The notes: a model not told the origin generated them from the letters alone. DNA of 58,100 nt from Candidatus Hydrogenedentota bacterium (GCA_020849535.1 JADLGB010000096.1:1-58100); one strand, 5' to 3'; positions 24,563 through 34,902 are shown, counted from the first letter of the stretch. Numbers and translations are program-made.

Positions 24563-27562
24563 CTACGTTGTGCGGATGGCTTTGCGCACTGTCTCAATCA
24601 ACGTCGTGGTCGTATAGGGTTTCTGAATGAAGGTGATGGTGCCCAACTCCTCCAGGCGGATGCGCGCATCCGCCTGAGAGTATCCGCTGGAGAGGATGAT
24701 GGGGACGTGTGAGTGCATCTTGCGCAGGGCGTAGTACGTCTCTTTCCCGTCCATCACCGGCATGGTCATGTCCAGAATGACGCACTGAATCTCCTCCTTG
24801 TGATTCTCGAATTCCTTTACCCCTTCTCGTCCGTCGTTGGCGGTGATCACCCGAAAACCGACCCGCTCGAGCGTGAGCCGCACCACTCTGCGGATAGTCG
24901 GCTCATCATCCACGACGAGGACCATGCCTTCCGTCGCGAGGGATTCCTGTTCCGGGGCTTGGGGACGCGCCACCACCGTTCGAAGCTCCTGACACGGGAA
25001 TATGACGCGGAACTGCGTTCCCTGGTTGGGGGCGCTGTCTACCTTGATGGCGCCCTTGTGCGCGCGGACGATCCCCAACACCGCCGCAAGCCCCAGACCG
25101 CGCCCGGTGAATTTCGTGCTGAAGAACGGATCGAACATCCGGCTCACCGTCTGTTGATCCATGCCGCATCCCGTGTCCGCCACTTCGATAAAGACGTACC
25201 GGCCTTCTTCCAGGTCATCCTGCAAATACGTGGCCGTCAGATACGCCTGGTCCGCGTACATGACTCCTGTGGCGATGCGGATATTGCCGCCCGCTTCCTC
25301 GACCGCATCCGAGGCGTTTGTGATGAGGTTCATCACAACCTGACGCAATTGGCCGGCATCTCCTTGAATGGCGGGTAATTCCTGCGAAAGACGCGTCGTG
25401 AGGAACGCCCGTTTGGAGATGACCGTCTCCAACAGGTGCATCATGTCGCGCGTGAGTTCGGAAAGATTCACGGGTTTCAGGCTGAAGGCCCGCTTGCCCG
25501 AATAGGCGAGTAACTGGTTCGTCAACTCCGCCGCGTGCTGCGCCGCCCGTTCAATATGGATGATGCATTCGCACACGGGCGATTCGGGCGGCAGTTCCAT
25601 CATGGCGAGACCGGCATTGCCGATGATCCCCATCAGAACATTGTTAAAATCGTGCGCGATGCCCCCCGCAAGCACTCCCAGGCTTTCCAGCTTCTGCGCG
25701 TGGCGCACCTGGTCCTCCAAATGCTGCCGTTCTTCCTCTGCCTGCTTTCGAACGATCGCGTTGCCAAATACCTGGCCCATGATAGTCGCCATGACGACCA
25801 TATCGTCCGGCCAGACAATCTCGCGCGTGATCGACTCCAACCCGAAGATACCGATCAGCCGCCTGCTCACCGTGATGGGCACGTTGAGCAAGGATCGCAC
25901 CGACTGCATCTCCATCAAGGTCCGTTCGGCGGACGCTTCAGGCGGCAAATCGCTCAACCGTTCCAGGACCAGAGGCTCGCCCGCGCCCAACCTCTGGCTG
26001 GCCCACGGGAAGCGGTCGCGGACCTCAACGCCTCTCAATACGGTGAGTTCAGACTTCACTCCTTCGGCACACCACTCGTAGGAATCGGTGACCATGCCAC
26101 GCTCTGTGGACAGCAGACTGATGTAGCACCGGTCAGTCTGGACAAAGCGGCCGATGGTCCCCAGCGCGTGGGTTATCTCGCCATCGATCTCATCCGGCGG
26201 CATGCCGATGAACTGCGTCGAAATGGCGTTCACCATGCGCTCGAATTCCGCGCGCCGCATGACCTCCTCTTCCGCGGAGCGCCGGTGCACGACGTTCGCG
26301 AGAATCTCCCCCGCGATACGCACGAATGAAAGGGTTTGTTCGTCCCAGACGACGCCATGCCGGATCGTGCCCAGACCAATCACGCCGGTGTTCCGGTCAT
26401 CGTAGCGCACTGGAACAAAGAGCCCCGATCCAAGGTCGGAGCGTGCGAAGAGGTCACGCTCGTACGCCGCTCTTCTGGGGAGCTGATCGATGTCGGCAAC
26501 GGCGACGTCTTCCCCGAGTGCGAGCCGCCGCACGATCCATCCCAGTTTGGCGATTTGAAAGCCTTCGATGGGAATGGGGCTCGTAAAGGACCCATCACTG
26601 CGCCACCAGTAACCGTTTCCCACGCGGCGCCGGTCCTTGCTCTCGAAAATCAGGAAACAGTGATCGGCGTGGGCCGCCCGACCCAATTCCTCCAATGCGA
26701 AGCGCACGGAGGTGGTCAAGTCATGCGACATCTGACTGACCAGAACCGTCGAAATGCGGACGATCATCCGCTCCAGTTCGATCCGCCGCCGCAACTCTTC
26801 CTCGATCCGCTCATGCTCCGAGATGTCCACGCAGGTCACCATCTGGCAGAGAGGGTTGTTATCCGAATCGACCACGGTCATGGCCGTGAGATGCACATCG
26901 AAGCAGGAGCCGTCTTTTCGCCGTCCCGCGAGGTGGCCCGACCACTCCCGGTCGCGCCGGAGCACCTCCAGAACCTGGAGGGCCTCGGCCTCATCGCGCC
27001 AAAACGATGTGGCTTTCCGCCCGGCCACCTCGCTGGCATCTTCGTACCCCCACATACGCAGCAACGCGGGATTGGCATAGGTCATAGCGCCATCAAGGTC
27101 CACGGTCCCAATTGCGCTGAACGAGGCGTCCACCACCCCCTGCCGGATGCGCTCCTGTTGTTCCGCGGACTTCCTCGCGGTGACATCGCGCAGGATCATC
27201 TGAATCTGTTTCTCACCGGAAACGGGGTCGGACACGAGGTGGCAGTCGTGCTGCAAGCAGCGGATTGCTCCCGAATCGGTGACGAATGACGTTTCGTGGC
27301 AGGGCGGCCAGACTTCCGCACGCAATTGGGCGGCAATCCGCTCCTCCGGAAAGAGACCGGGAATCAACTCCGAAATGCGCCGGCCCACCAGTTCGGCCGG
27401 AGAATTCGCCGCCCAGTCCAGTGCCAGCACCCGCATTGCGGGCTCATCAATGAATACGATAACGCCTTTGGCGCTCAGTCGTAGGAGGCCGATTCCCGCG
27501 AGTGCAAGTGCCTCTTGACGAATCGCGTGGATTTCGAGAGACTCGGAAGAAGTGTCAGCCAA
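24563..27562 (-). CDS. Hybrid sensor histidine kinase: PAS-PAS-GAF-GAF-HisKA-HATPase-receiver
   Basis: 999 residues. The first usable start after an in-frame stop is TTG 27562, so the start is uncertain. Order: two PAS domains (about 15-130 and 140-255; second has ANPALLRMWGYEDA), two GAF domains (about 270-420 and 440-600), a dimerisation helix with the phospho-His in LAGGIAHDFNNVL (about 640), ATPase boxes (LITNASDAV, VADTGCGMD, GRGLGLAAVLGIV), and a C-terminal receiver (LVVDDEPTI, VILDMTMP, FIQKPY). No membrane segments, so a cytosolic sensor. The ligand is unknown. Its tail resembles the partial gene at position 1. Confidence 0.93.
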   Translation of the reverse strand: MADTSSESLEIHAIRQEALALAGIGLLRLSAKGVIVFIDEPAMRVLALDWAANSPAELVGRRISELIPGLFPEERIAAQLRAEVWPPCHETSFVTDSGAIRCLQHDCHLVSDPVSGEKQIQMILRDVTARKSAEQQERIRQGVVDASFSAIGTVDLDGAMTYANPALLRMWGYEDASEVAGRKATSFWRDEAEALQVLEVLRRDREWSGHLAGRRKDGSCFDVHLTAMTVVDSDNNPLCQMVTCVDISEHERIEEELRRRIELERMIVRISTVLVSQMSHDLTTSVRFALEELGRAAHADHCFLIFESKDRRRVGNGYWWRSDGSFTSPIPIEGFQIAKLGWIVRRLALGEDVAVADIDQLPRRAAYERDLFARSDLGSGLFVPVRYDDRNTGVIGLGTIRHGVVWDEQTLSFVRIAGEILANVVHRRSAEEEVMRRAEFERMVNAISTQFIGMPPDEIDGEITHALGTIGRFVQTDRCYISLLSTERGMVTDSYEWCAEGVKSELTVLRGVEVRDRFPWASQRLGAGEPLVLERLSDLPPEASAERTLMEMQSVRSLLNVPITVSRRLIGIFGLESITREIVWPDDMVVMATIMGQVFGNAIVRKQAEEERQHLEDQVRHAQKLESLGVLAGGIAHDFNNVLMGIIGNAGLAMMELPPESPVCECIIHIERAAQHAAELTNQLLAYSGKRAFSLKPVNLSELTRDMMHLLETVISKRAFLTTRLSQELPAIQGDAGQLRQVVMNLITNASDAVEEAGGNIRIATGVMYADQAYLTATYLQDDLEEGRYVFIEVADTGCGMDQQTVSRMFDPFFSTKFTGRGLGLAAVLGIVRAHKGAIKVDSAPNQGTQFRVIFPCQELRTVVARPQAPEQESLATEGMVLVVDDEPTIRRVVRLTLERVGFRVITANDGREGVKEFENHKEEIQCVILDMTMPVMDGKETYYALRKMHSHVPIILSSGYSQADARIRLEELGTITFIQKPYTTTTLIETVRKAIRTT

Positions 27563-27785
27563 TGTCGCCGCCTGCCTTCACAGCAAATGAACGTCCTGTC
27601 GGTTCGAGTTCTGGCCTTCGGGTCTTGCCGAAGTAGGTGAAGCGGCGGGATCTGCGCAAATCCGCACCGCACGCCGCCAAAACATAGGCACTGCAAACGC
27701 ACCAGAAACCGCAGTCAACCTAGATTGGGTATCGTAGCAGACGTATCCCGGATCCGGCAAATCCGCGACGCGACATTCTTACCCG

Positions 27786-28703
27786 CTACTGACCTTGAAT
27801 GTACTGCACCGTTCGCTCGAGTCCTTCGCGAAGAGACACCTCGGGAACCCACCCGAGTACGCTTGCCGCCTTTTCCCTCGAAGCATATATCCGCTGAATC
27901 TCGCCGGGGCGCAGATCCCGCAGTATGGGCGCGTGTGGAAAATTCAAGATTTCCTTGAGGATGTCGAAAATCTCGCGCACCGTAGTCCCTACGCCCGAGG
28001 AGAGATTCATGACCTCTCCTCCCCCTTCATTCAGCGCCAAGGCGGCTGCCCGTGCAATATCCCCCACATACACGTAGTCGCGCACGGCCTCTCCGAAGCC
28101 AAAGAGGGTAGGTTGTTTGCCCGCGAGCATCTGGCCGATCAGAATCGAGCACACGCCGGCTTCGCCGTGGGGGCTTTGGCGCGGCCCGTACACATTGGTG
28201 AAGCGGAGAACGGTATAGTCCAGATTGTAGAGGTGCCGGTACAGGTGGACGTATTGTTCAACCGACAGCTTCGCCGCGCCGTAATGACAAAGCGGTTTCG
28301 GCACGTAGTCCTCAGTCACCGGTAACTGGTCAGGTTCGCCGTAGACTGCCCCGCCCGTCGAAGAGAAGATGATCTTCCTCGCGCCATGCTTCGCGCAATT
28401 CTGAAGCACGTTGATGGAGCCCAGGATGTTCACCTCGGCGTCGTATGCGGGATCTTCTACGCTGCGGCGTACGTCAATCTGGGCAGCCAGGTGCGTTACA
28501 AGCTCCGGCTTCTCCGCCTCGAACACCTCAGCCAGGCCCGGCGTGCGGATATCCGTCTCGTAAAACGCGGCCTTGGGATGCACAAAGTCTCGTGAGCCTG
28601 TGCTGAGATTGTCCACAATGACGACTTCATGACCCTGCGCCAAATACGTATCAACCACGTGGGACCCAATGAAACCCGCACCGCCAGTCACCAAGATTCT
28701 CAT
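27786..28703 (-). CDS. NAD-dependent sugar-nucleotide epimerase (GalE-like)
   Basis: 305 residues. Rossmann start MRILVTGGAGFIGSHVVD, then VDNLSTGS, the catalytic Ser/Thr in FSSTGGAVYGE and the Tyr-x-x-x-Lys pair in HYGAAKL, followed by FTNVYGPRQSPHGEAG. These are the marks of extended short-chain dehydrogenases acting on UDP- or GDP-sugars. Residue choices are closest to UDP-glucose/UDP-GlcNAc 4-epimerases, but substrate cannot be fixed. It lies downstream of the pseudopilin operon by 160 bases; precursor supply for surface polysaccharide is inference. Confidence 0.9.
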   Translation of the reverse strand: MRILVTGGAGFIGSHVVDTYLAQGHEVVIVDNLSTGSRDFVHPKAAFYETDIRTPGLAEVFEAEKPELVTHLAAQIDVRRSVEDPAYDAEVNILGSINVLQNCAKHGARKIIFSSTGGAVYGEPDQLPVTEDYVPKPLCHYGAAKLSVEQYVHLYRHLYNLDYTVLRFTNVYGPRQSPHGEAGVCSILIGQMLAGKQPTLFGFGEAVRDYVYVGDIARAAALALNEGGGEVMNLSSGVGTTVREIFDILKEILNFPHAPILRDLRPGEIQRIYASREKAASVLGWVPEVSLREGLERTVQYIQGQ

Positions 28704-28864
28704 CGCCGTATCCTACTCGCTACGTAAACCCACTGCGGGGCTCCACTTGCCACGGGAACCTAATACAACTCATAAACGGACGCCATGATGGAGAAAACCA
28801 GCGTGAGAATCAATGCATGGCTTCAGGAGAGCTCTTTGGAGGCGCGGAGTGTCGCCAATGAAGC

Positions 28865-29605
28865 TCAGCGCGCTCTCATTCTCCGCAAGGAACCCGTAGG
28901 CGCTGCGACGGGGACCGGAGATTCTGCGGCGCGAGCCGCTTCCTGCTCCTCGGGCGGTGGGCCGATGGGCGTTGACGAGGGATCGCTCATGCCCAGGTTC
29001 TCCGGCAGATACGGCAAGTTGGGGGCGTCCCATTTCTCCGTGAACATGAACTCAACCGAGCCATCCATCCAGAGAACATTGCCGCCACCGGGGATGTGAT
29101 TGAAGTTCGCTGAACCATCCGGAGTCCTGCCGCCACTGTAGGCATCCCACATGAGCGGGATTCGTGGGATACCCTTACCCGGCTCGGGCCACTGAATAGG
29201 TTTCGTGGTATATGCGCCCAGATAGTCGTAGCTGTGACGCAGGCTATTTGCCGTGTCCAGGTACACGTTTACGGGGCCGGGCTCCTCTCCCCTCTTCTCC
29301 TCGTGCATCGGTTTCGAGTGCGATGGGCACGCAAAAGAATCCAGGCTAGGCGCATAGTCAGGATACAGGCGGAGTAGGCACTCGGCATTTCCGTTGCCGC
29401 CACTCCACGGGAAGGTGTCCTCGTGCTCCCGTGCATACATGGTCAGCGCCATGCCGATTTGGGAGAGATTGTTCAGGCACGAGGCCCTGCGGGCTTGTTC
29501 GCGAGAGCGCGCGAGGGCCGGAAGGAGTATGGCCGCCAGAATGCCGATGATGGCCACCACGCTAAGCAATTCGATCAGGGTGAATCCCCGCGCGCGCCAT
29601 GTCAT
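28865..29605 (-). CDS. Pseudopilin with prepilin peptidase site and H-x-DG-type C-terminus
   Basis: 246 residues from ATG 29605, which overlaps the upstream stop as ATGA. Class III signal: [20 protein letters not shown], with cleavage expected after Gly and Glu at +5. The C-terminal part contains [19 protein letters not shown], the H...DG box common in the abundant pseudopilin-like proteins of PVC-type bacteria. A proline-rich tail follows. It is the last gene of a seven-gene operon and the most pilin-like of its four prepilins, so probably the major subunit. Confidence 0.9.
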   Translation of the reverse strand: MTWRARGFTLIELLSVVAIIGILAAILLPALARSREQARRASCLNNLSQIGMALTMYAREHEDTFPWSGGNGNAECLLRLYPDYAPSLDSFACPSHSKPMHEEKRGEEPGPVNVYLDTANSLRHSYDYLGAYTTKPIQWPEPGKGIPRIPLMWDAYSGGRTPDGSANFNHIPGGGNVLWMDGSVEFMFTEKWDAPNLPYLPENLGMSDPSSTPIGPPPEEQEAARAAESPVPVAAPTGSLRRMRAR

Positions 29606-30030
29606 CGCACACTCTCCTCGACCCACTCCAGGATCTGGGCATCGCCTCCGGGACTGAACCGCACCAACGCCGCAATCCGCGTTTGCGTGGGTCGCGCCTC
29701 ATCCAGGACCGCCGTCGAAACAACGCGATAGGCTCCGGGTGCTGCCCCCGGTAGCACCTCAACGCTGAAACGCCCCTCGCCAAGTTCCGTGCCGGATTCG
29801 CCCACATAGGCGGGATACCGACGTAGTTCCACCAAGGCCTTGTCGATGCCCGCCTCCGCAAGATTCAGGCACACCGTGTGGCGTACGGACTCGGTCGAGC
29901 GCGCACGCGTTCGGTGAAAGTTCATCAGCAAGGCGGTCGAGAAGGCCGCCACGATGAGGAGTGCCACCACCGTGAGCACGAGGGCCGATCCCCGCTCGGG
30001 CTCTACCATTTGACGGATGGTCCGGATCAT
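29602..30030 (-). CDS. Minor pseudopilin-like protein (PilX/GspK-like N-terminus)
   Basis: 142 residues from ATG 30030, overlapping the upstream stop by four bases. The N-terminal segment [19 protein letters not shown] is a hydrophobic helix like that of PilX/GspK-type minor pilins, which often lack the strict GFTLIE form; here Glu precedes the helix. A helical region [20 protein letters not shown] matches the typical 'AEAG...A..L' stretch of this group. The rest is a short beta-rich domain. It is shorter than full GspK. Confidence 0.75.
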   Translation of the reverse strand: MIRTIRQMVEPERGSALVLTVVALLIVAAFSTALLMNFHRTRARSTESVRHTVCLNLAEAGIDKALVELRRYPAYVGESGTELGEGRFSVEVLPGAAPGAYRVVSTAVLDEARPTQTRIAALVRFSPGGDAQILEWVEESVR

Positions 30031-30614
30031 AGGATCGCCCCTCCCTCGCCCCGCAGCGAGGCGACGATATGGGCGCCGCCTCCCGTTCGATTGTCGATAC
30101 GCTCCTTGAAGAGACGCAGATCCAGCGTGACCGCACGCGCTTGTTCCACGGGCTGCGTTGCATACGACAATTGAACCACCTCGAACGCCACCCGGTATTC
30201 CTTGTGGCGCTCCAACTGCAATTCGCCTTCCCGCATGGAGTATTCCGTCAAATGAAGGCGTTGTCCCGGGCGCAGGCCGAAGACCACGAAGCGTACTGTG
30301 CTCGCGTCGCCAGCTTTGGGACACTGGAGCAGAACCACCTCTTCCGCCGTGCTTGCGAACCCCGCAAGAACTGGCTCAATCCGCTGCGCGCCGCGAACCG
30401 CGGTGGTGAAGTCGGATTGGATCTCGGCAAGCGTTTCCAGGCGTTTCAGGGCGACCTCTCCGACTTCTGACATCCGCTGACTTTGAACAAAGACCACGCC
30501 GCAAATGTTGACCAGCACAGCCAAGGCCGCGCAGTAGCCCAGCAACTCCACCAAGGTCATGCCGGACGTGCCATCCGCAGGGCCGGTCCAGTGTCTATAC
30601 AGGCGCGTCGTCAT
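30027..30614 (-). CDS. Minor pseudopilin (GspJ-like)
   Basis: 195 residues; four-base overlaps at both ends with neighbouring pseudopilin genes. Prepilin signal SGMTLVELLGYCAALAVLVN with Gly-Met cleavage site and Glu at +5. The globular part (SDFTTAVRGAQRIEPVLAGF, then strands to the C-terminus) resembles GspJ-like minor pseudopilins. It would sit at the tip of the pseudopilus or pilus built by this operon. Confidence 0.8.
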   Translation of the reverse strand: MTTRLYRHWTGPADGTSGMTLVELLGYCAALAVLVNICGVVFVQSQRMSEVGEVALKRLETLAEIQSDFTTAVRGAQRIEPVLAGFASTAEEVVLLQCPKAGDASTVRFVVFGLRPGQRLHLTEYSMREGELQLERHKEYRVAFEVVQLSYATQPVEQARAVTLDLRLFKERIDNRTGGGAHIVASLRGEGGAIL

Positions 30615-31051
30615 GGCGTTGCTCGCTTATCGGCCAGGAGCGTCACCGCTGTCCGCGTGACGGTTCTCCCTTGGTCTCCTCGCCAAGTTACAGTCGCTTC
30701 CACACGCTTCAAATCGGGCTGCATTGGATTGAAGAGGTCCACCTTCACGCGCGATTGCGCGTTGACCAGTTGAGAGGTCTCCGGCGTGCTGCTCGCGAAA
30801 GGCCCTTCGCCCAGCGCGATCTCGTCGAACGGCCGCGCCCGCAGCCACTCGATCTCGTTCTGTACGGCGCGCATGGCGATACCGTCCTCTTTCACGACCC
30901 GCATCCGGTCCAGTGTGAAATGGAATAACTGAAAAGACCCAAGAATCCCGACGGATAGGATGAACAACGACGCGGTAAGCTCCAGATAGGATGCCCCCAG
31001 GCAGGCATGCCGCGCCTGTCTCAGCTTCTGGCATTTCTTGCGTGCGCTCAT
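30611..31051 (-). CDS. Minor pseudopilin (GspI/PilV-like)
   Basis: 146 residues from ATG 31051, five bases past the ATPase gene; GGAG lies seven bases upstream. The hydrophobic N-terminal helix SYLELTASLFILSVGILGSF keeps Glu at the conserved position, but the usual Gly-Phe-Thr before it is Ala-Ser-Tyr, so processing may differ. It is followed by the AVQNEIEWLRARPFDE helix typical of GspI/PilV proteins. Overlaps the next gene by four bases. Confidence 0.75.
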   Translation of the reverse strand: MSARKKCQKLRQARHACLGASYLELTASLFILSVGILGSFQLFHFTLDRMRVVKEDGIAMRAVQNEIEWLRARPFDEIALGEGPFASSTPETSQLVNAQSRVKVDLFNPMQPDLKRVEATVTWRGDQGRTVTRTAVTLLADKRATP

Positions 31052-31055
31052 ATGC

Positions 31056-32354
31056 TTACTCCGCCTCTGCGCGTGCGCCCGGCGCGGGTAACACGCGGTA
31101 CAACTCTTCAAACGTTGTGACGCCACTGCGTACCCGCTCCGCCCCGTCACGTGCTAGAGGTTTCATGCCACGGGCAAGCGCAGCCTCGTGTACGATCACC
31201 GTCCGCGTGCGGCCGAGGATGAGTTCCGCGATCGTTTCATCCACAGTCATCAGCTCACCAATGGCGGTCCGTCCGCGGTATCCAATGCCTTCGCAGCGAT
31301 CGCATCCTCTTCCCATACGATAGTGGCCATCCACACCTGCGAGGCCGTACTGCGTGCGCAACCTCTCATCCGGGAGAACCTCCGTGGCGCAGTGGGGGCA
31401 GATGGTGCGCACAAGGCGCTGGGCCAATACACCGGTCACGGAGGACGCCACCAAGAAGGGTTCCACGCCCATGTCGATGAGGCGCGTGAAGACTCCCGCG
31501 GCGGTCCCGCTGTGGATCGTACTGATCACGAGGTGGCCGGTCAGTCCAGCCTGGATGGCGGCGTGCGCCGTGGCCGAATCGCGGATCTCGCCCAACATGA
31601 TCACCTCGGGATCCTGACGGAGCACCGCCCGCAACGCCGCCTCAAAGGTCAGGCCCGCATGCGGATTGACCTCAGTCTGCGCGGCACGATCGAGGCGATA
31701 CTCGACCGGATCCTCGATGGTAACGGCGTGAGGGGCCGGCTTGCGCCTGTCCAGTATCTCGCGCAACAGCGCGTAGATGGTGGTCGTCTTGCCACTGGAA
31801 CTGGGCCCCGTCAACAGCAGCGTGCCCTGCGGGCGCGATATCAGATCGCGAAGCGCCGCCGTGAGCGATGCGTCAAACCCAAGTTCCTCAAGCGTCATGG
31901 GCGAATCGGAGGAATCCAGGATACGCACGAGGATTCGCTCGCCGTTGACGGTAGGAAAGGTGGAAACCCGCATGGCCTTGCCGCAGGGCGTTGCCTCCGG
32001 CTCGATGCGCCCATCCTGCGGCATGTCGCGCTGATACGTGACGATGCGTGCCAGGATCTTGAGCCGGGCCATCACGCGACTCTGATGGGCCTTGGGCAGA
32101 ACGGCGACATCGTGAAGAATGCCATCGATGCGGTACCGCAAGGCGAGGCAGTCATCCCATGGCTCGAAGTAGAGGTCGCTGGCGCGGTGCAAGGCGGCTT
32201 GCGCGAGCGCCAAATCCACCGCGTCCACCGCGCCGGTTTCGGCAGGCGCCTCGATGTACGCCGCGAGCGCGTCTTGCAGCGCGGGAAATGTCAGGCGCGC
32301 GTGCGGGTCCGGCAACTGCGGGCTGGAGGACTCTATCACCGTCAGGCGAGGCAT
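31056..32354 (-). CDS. Secretion/pilus assembly ATPase (GspE/PilB-like)
   Basis: 432 residues from ATG 32354; shorter than classical GspE because the N-terminal GspL-binding domain is missing. Catalytic parts are intact: Walker A TGPSSSGKTTT, Asp box TIEDPVEYRL, Walker B VIMLGEIRD, His box TGHLVISTIHSG, and the zinc-binding pair CPHC ... CDRC near residue 345. It would power pseudopilus or pilus assembly from the cytosolic face of the inner membrane. It lies between GspF-like genes and pseudopilins. Confidence 0.93.
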   Translation of the reverse strand: MPRLTVIESSSPQLPDPHARLTFPALQDALAAYIEAPAETGAVDAVDLALAQAALHRASDLYFEPWDDCLALRYRIDGILHDVAVLPKAHQSRVMARLKILARIVTYQRDMPQDGRIEPEATPCGKAMRVSTFPTVNGERILVRILDSSDSPMTLEELGFDASLTAALRDLISRPQGTLLLTGPSSSGKTTTIYALLREILDRRKPAPHAVTIEDPVEYRLDRAAQTEVNPHAGLTFEAALRAVLRQDPEVIMLGEIRDSATAHAAIQAGLTGHLVISTIHSGTAAGVFTRLIDMGVEPFLVASSVTGVLAQRLVRTICPHCATEVLPDERLRTQYGLAGVDGHYRMGRGCDRCEGIGYRGRTAIGELMTVDETIAELILGRTRTVIVHEAALARGMKPLARDGAERVRSGVTTFEELYRVLPAPGARAEAE

Positions 32355-32389
32355 ACGCAACTAAACTCCAATGGGACGCACTAGAAGGT

Positions 32390-33568
32390 TCACAGATTCA
32401 TGTTAATCACATCTGCCATTCGTGCCGTAGTCGACATGACGGCCACCTCGATGATCAGCACCAGGAATGCAAGTACCAGCACTCCACATGGCCCGCCGAT
32501 GTCGAGGGCAATGCGTGTGGCCTTCAGTGTTTGCCGGTGATACAGATCGGATATGCGGTCGAGGGCCGCGGGCAGATGCCCTGAAGACTCTCCCAGGGCG
32601 AGCAGCGTTCGGAATGACTCCGGAAACCGCGACTCGCTCTGGAGCGCACCCGTGAGGCTCGATCCCCGTTCCACGGCGCCCTTCACACGAAGCAGCGCTT
32701 CGGGCAAGCCGGGAGTCAAATCCAGTTCCGTGCAATCCTGAAGCGCCTCATTAAGCGGCACGCCCGCGGCCAGGAGCCGCTCCAACACCTGCGCGACATG
32801 GGCCAAGTCGGACTTCCGCAGGATCCCTCTTATGCCCGGGCACATGGAGCCCAGCCCGCGCCACACACTGGTGCGGCGGCGGCGCAACCTTGGGAAGGGC
32901 AAGAGCCGTGGAGGTATCAGCAGAGCGATGACGGCCAGCACCGCCGGGATCGGCGCCCACCAGTGCGAAAACGTATTCGCGATGGATTCCAACATGAGAA
33001 AGGTCGCCGGCGGCTGGGCGCCGAAATCCCTGAGCATCTCACCGAACTCCGGGAAGACATATGCGAGCAGGAAGAGCATCACGAGCAATTGGACGGTGCC
33101 GACCGTCCCCAGGTAATACAGCCAATTCCGGATGGAGCGCCAGCGCGCGGCACTCAGCTTCAGGTAATCGCGAACGCGTTGGAATGCTTGACACAAGGTG
33201 CCCGTCATCTCCCCCGTCTTAATGAGGTCCGCATAGTACGCCGGGAAGAACAGCGTCCGGCTGGCGATGCTCTCGTGCAGGGTCTTACCGGCGACGAGGT
33301 CATCGTGCATGGACTGCAGAATGAGGCGCACACCGCGTGTAGGCGCGTCCCAGGCCGCCATCTCGAGTCCCGGCGCCAGGGGGGCATTGCACCGCACGAT
33401 GGACTCGAGTTGCGTGGTCACAGTCATCAGATCCCTGCGCCACGCGTACTTTCGCCGGTACCAGGGTCCCCGCCAGACGCGGCCCCGGCTCGCATAGTAC
33501 TCGTGCGGCGGCATGAAACCCCGGAGGATCGTCAAGACATCCGTTTTGAGCACTTGCTTCCAGTTCAT
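32390..33568 (-). CDS. Second GspF/PilC-like inner-membrane protein, divergent
   Basis: 392 residues, overlapping the upstream GspF-like gene by four bases. It has the duplicated GspF architecture: a cytosolic helical domain (LESIVRCNAPLAPGLEMAAW ... TLHESIASRTLFFPAYYADLI), a membrane pair near 165-225, a second helical domain (LERLLAAGVPLNEALQDC ... FPESFRTLLALGESSGHLP) and a final membrane helix. It is more divergent than its neighbour, with an unusual Arg/Trp-rich start. Two tandem GspF genes are uncommon; they may form a hetero-oligomer. Confidence 0.85.
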   Translation of the reverse strand: MNWKQVLKTDVLTILRGFMPPHEYYASRGRVWRGPWYRRKYAWRRDLMTVTTQLESIVRCNAPLAPGLEMAAWDAPTRGVRLILQSMHDDLVAGKTLHESIASRTLFFPAYYADLIKTGEMTGTLCQAFQRVRDYLKLSAARWRSIRNWLYYLGTVGTVQLLVMLFLLAYVFPEFGEMLRDFGAQPPATFLMLESIANTFSHWWAPIPAVLAVIALLIPPRLLPFPRLRRRRTSVWRGLGSMCPGIRGILRKSDLAHVAQVLERLLAAGVPLNEALQDCTELDLTPGLPEALLRVKGAVERGSSLTGALQSESRFPESFRTLLALGESSGHLPAALDRISDLYHRQTLKATRIALDIGGPCGVLVLAFLVLIIEVAVMSTTARMADVINMNL

Positions 33569-34785
33569 GATCCGCTCACTACATCCGCCAGGGTGAAGAT
33601 TGGCAGGTATATCGAGACGATGATTGTCAGGACGATAAACGCGACACAGAACAGGAGGATGGGCGGAAGCACTCCCAGCGCCGTGCGTTCACTCTGCGCG
33701 GCCTGCTCTTCGTAAGTTGACGCGATATTCACGAGCGCCGCTTCCAGATCGCCACGCTCCTCTGCAATTCCCAGAAGCCAGGTGAACGAGCGGTCAAAGT
33801 ATTGTGTGGCCTCCAACGACACCGCGATAGGCGATCCCTTCAACACGGAGGCGGTCGCCGCCGAAACCGCCCGCACCAGAACTGCGTTGTCGGCCGTGGC
33901 GCCGGCCAGTTGCATGCTCTCCGCGAGGGGCACGCGGGCGTGCAACAACGTGCCCAGCGTTTGGCAGAACCGCGCGCGGGTATTCGTCACGTAGATGCGG
34001 CCGATGACGGGGATCCGTTCTTTCACGGCGTCCATGTAGTATCGATAGGAATCGGACCGGCGCAGCAGACGCGCTCCCACGAATACCCCCAGCACCACGA
34101 CAACAATAAGGCTCACCAGCAACATCAGGTTGTTGTTGACCGCGTACGCGATGTCCAGCCAGAATCGGGTCAGCGCGGGAAGCTGGGCCCCAAAATCCTT
34201 GAAGACCTCGCCGAACTGCGGAAGGATCCGCGCGAGAAAGAAGAACAGCACCAGCACCGACACGAGGATCACCATCCCCGGGTACGCGAGAGCTTCCTGC
34301 ATTCTCGTTCGCGTATCGAGCATCCGCTTGGTGAATCCGCACAGATTCTCAAGGACGCCAGGAAGATTGCCCGATCGCTCGCCCGCCGACAGGATGGCGC
34401 GAAATACCGGCGGGAATGCCTCCTTCCTGGCGGCCAGCGCGTCTTCAAGACTCTGACCCGATTCCAGCGAACCGCGCACGCCGTCCATGGCATCTTTCAA
34501 ACGACCCGCGCCCAACTCCTGGGCGACGGCTTTCAGCGCGGGTGCGAGCGGCAAACCGCTCCTCGTAATCGCGAGCAACTGCTGCGCAAACAGGTCGACA
34601 TCTTCCCAGGATAACGCGCCGGCAGACCGGATTCCGTTCTCGGGGCGCGTCACCGCCTCGATGGAGGAAACCTGCAACCCCTGCTCTTGGAGAATGGCGA
34701 CGACACGGACCGCGGAATCCTCTTCCATCGTGCCACTGACATCCCTGCCACGCTCATCCACTGCTTTGTAACGGTACTCTAGCAT
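33565..34785 (-). CDS. GspF/PilC-like inner-membrane platform protein
   Basis: 406 residues from ATG 34785, with GGAGGG eight bases upstream. Canonical features: start MLEYRYKAVDERGRDVSGTM, first GspF domain (LLAITRSGLPLAPALKAVAQ, FPPVFRAILSAGERSGNLPG), membrane segment near 175-195 (VILVSVLVLFFFLARILPQF), second domain (CQTLGTLLHARVPLAESMQL) and a C-terminal membrane helix. Known role: platform that couples the ATPase to pilin extraction. It is the first gene of the seven-gene operon, preceded by the anti-sigma gene. Confidence 0.93.
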   Translation of the reverse strand: MLEYRYKAVDERGRDVSGTMEEDSAVRVVAILQEQGLQVSSIEAVTRPENGIRSAGALSWEDVDLFAQQLLAITRSGLPLAPALKAVAQELGAGRLKDAMDGVRGSLESGQSLEDALAARKEAFPPVFRAILSAGERSGNLPGVLENLCGFTKRMLDTRTRMQEALAYPGMVILVSVLVLFFFLARILPQFGEVFKDFGAQLPALTRFWLDIAYAVNNNLMLLVSLIVVVVLGVFVGARLLRRSDSYRYYMDAVKERIPVIGRIYVTNTRARFCQTLGTLLHARVPLAESMQLAGATADNAVLVRAVSAATASVLKGSPIAVSLEATQYFDRSFTWLLGIAEERGDLEAALVNIASTYEEQAAQSERTALGVLPPILLFCVAFIVLTIIVSIYLPIFTLADVVSGS

Positions 34786-34902
34786 GTATGAATCCCTCCG
34801 GCACCCCCGGTCCGGCTCGGCCACCGCTGCCGCCTGCGTCAAGCGGCGTCTGGCATGAAATGAGCCTGTGGCGAGGAAACGATCACTGATGGGACACGAT
34901 CA

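Noticed and set aside
31188..32384. 398-residue open frame opposite the GspE-like ATPase gene
   Set aside because: It is antisense to a gene with intact Walker motifs; it has no ribosome site or family resemblance and results from high GC.
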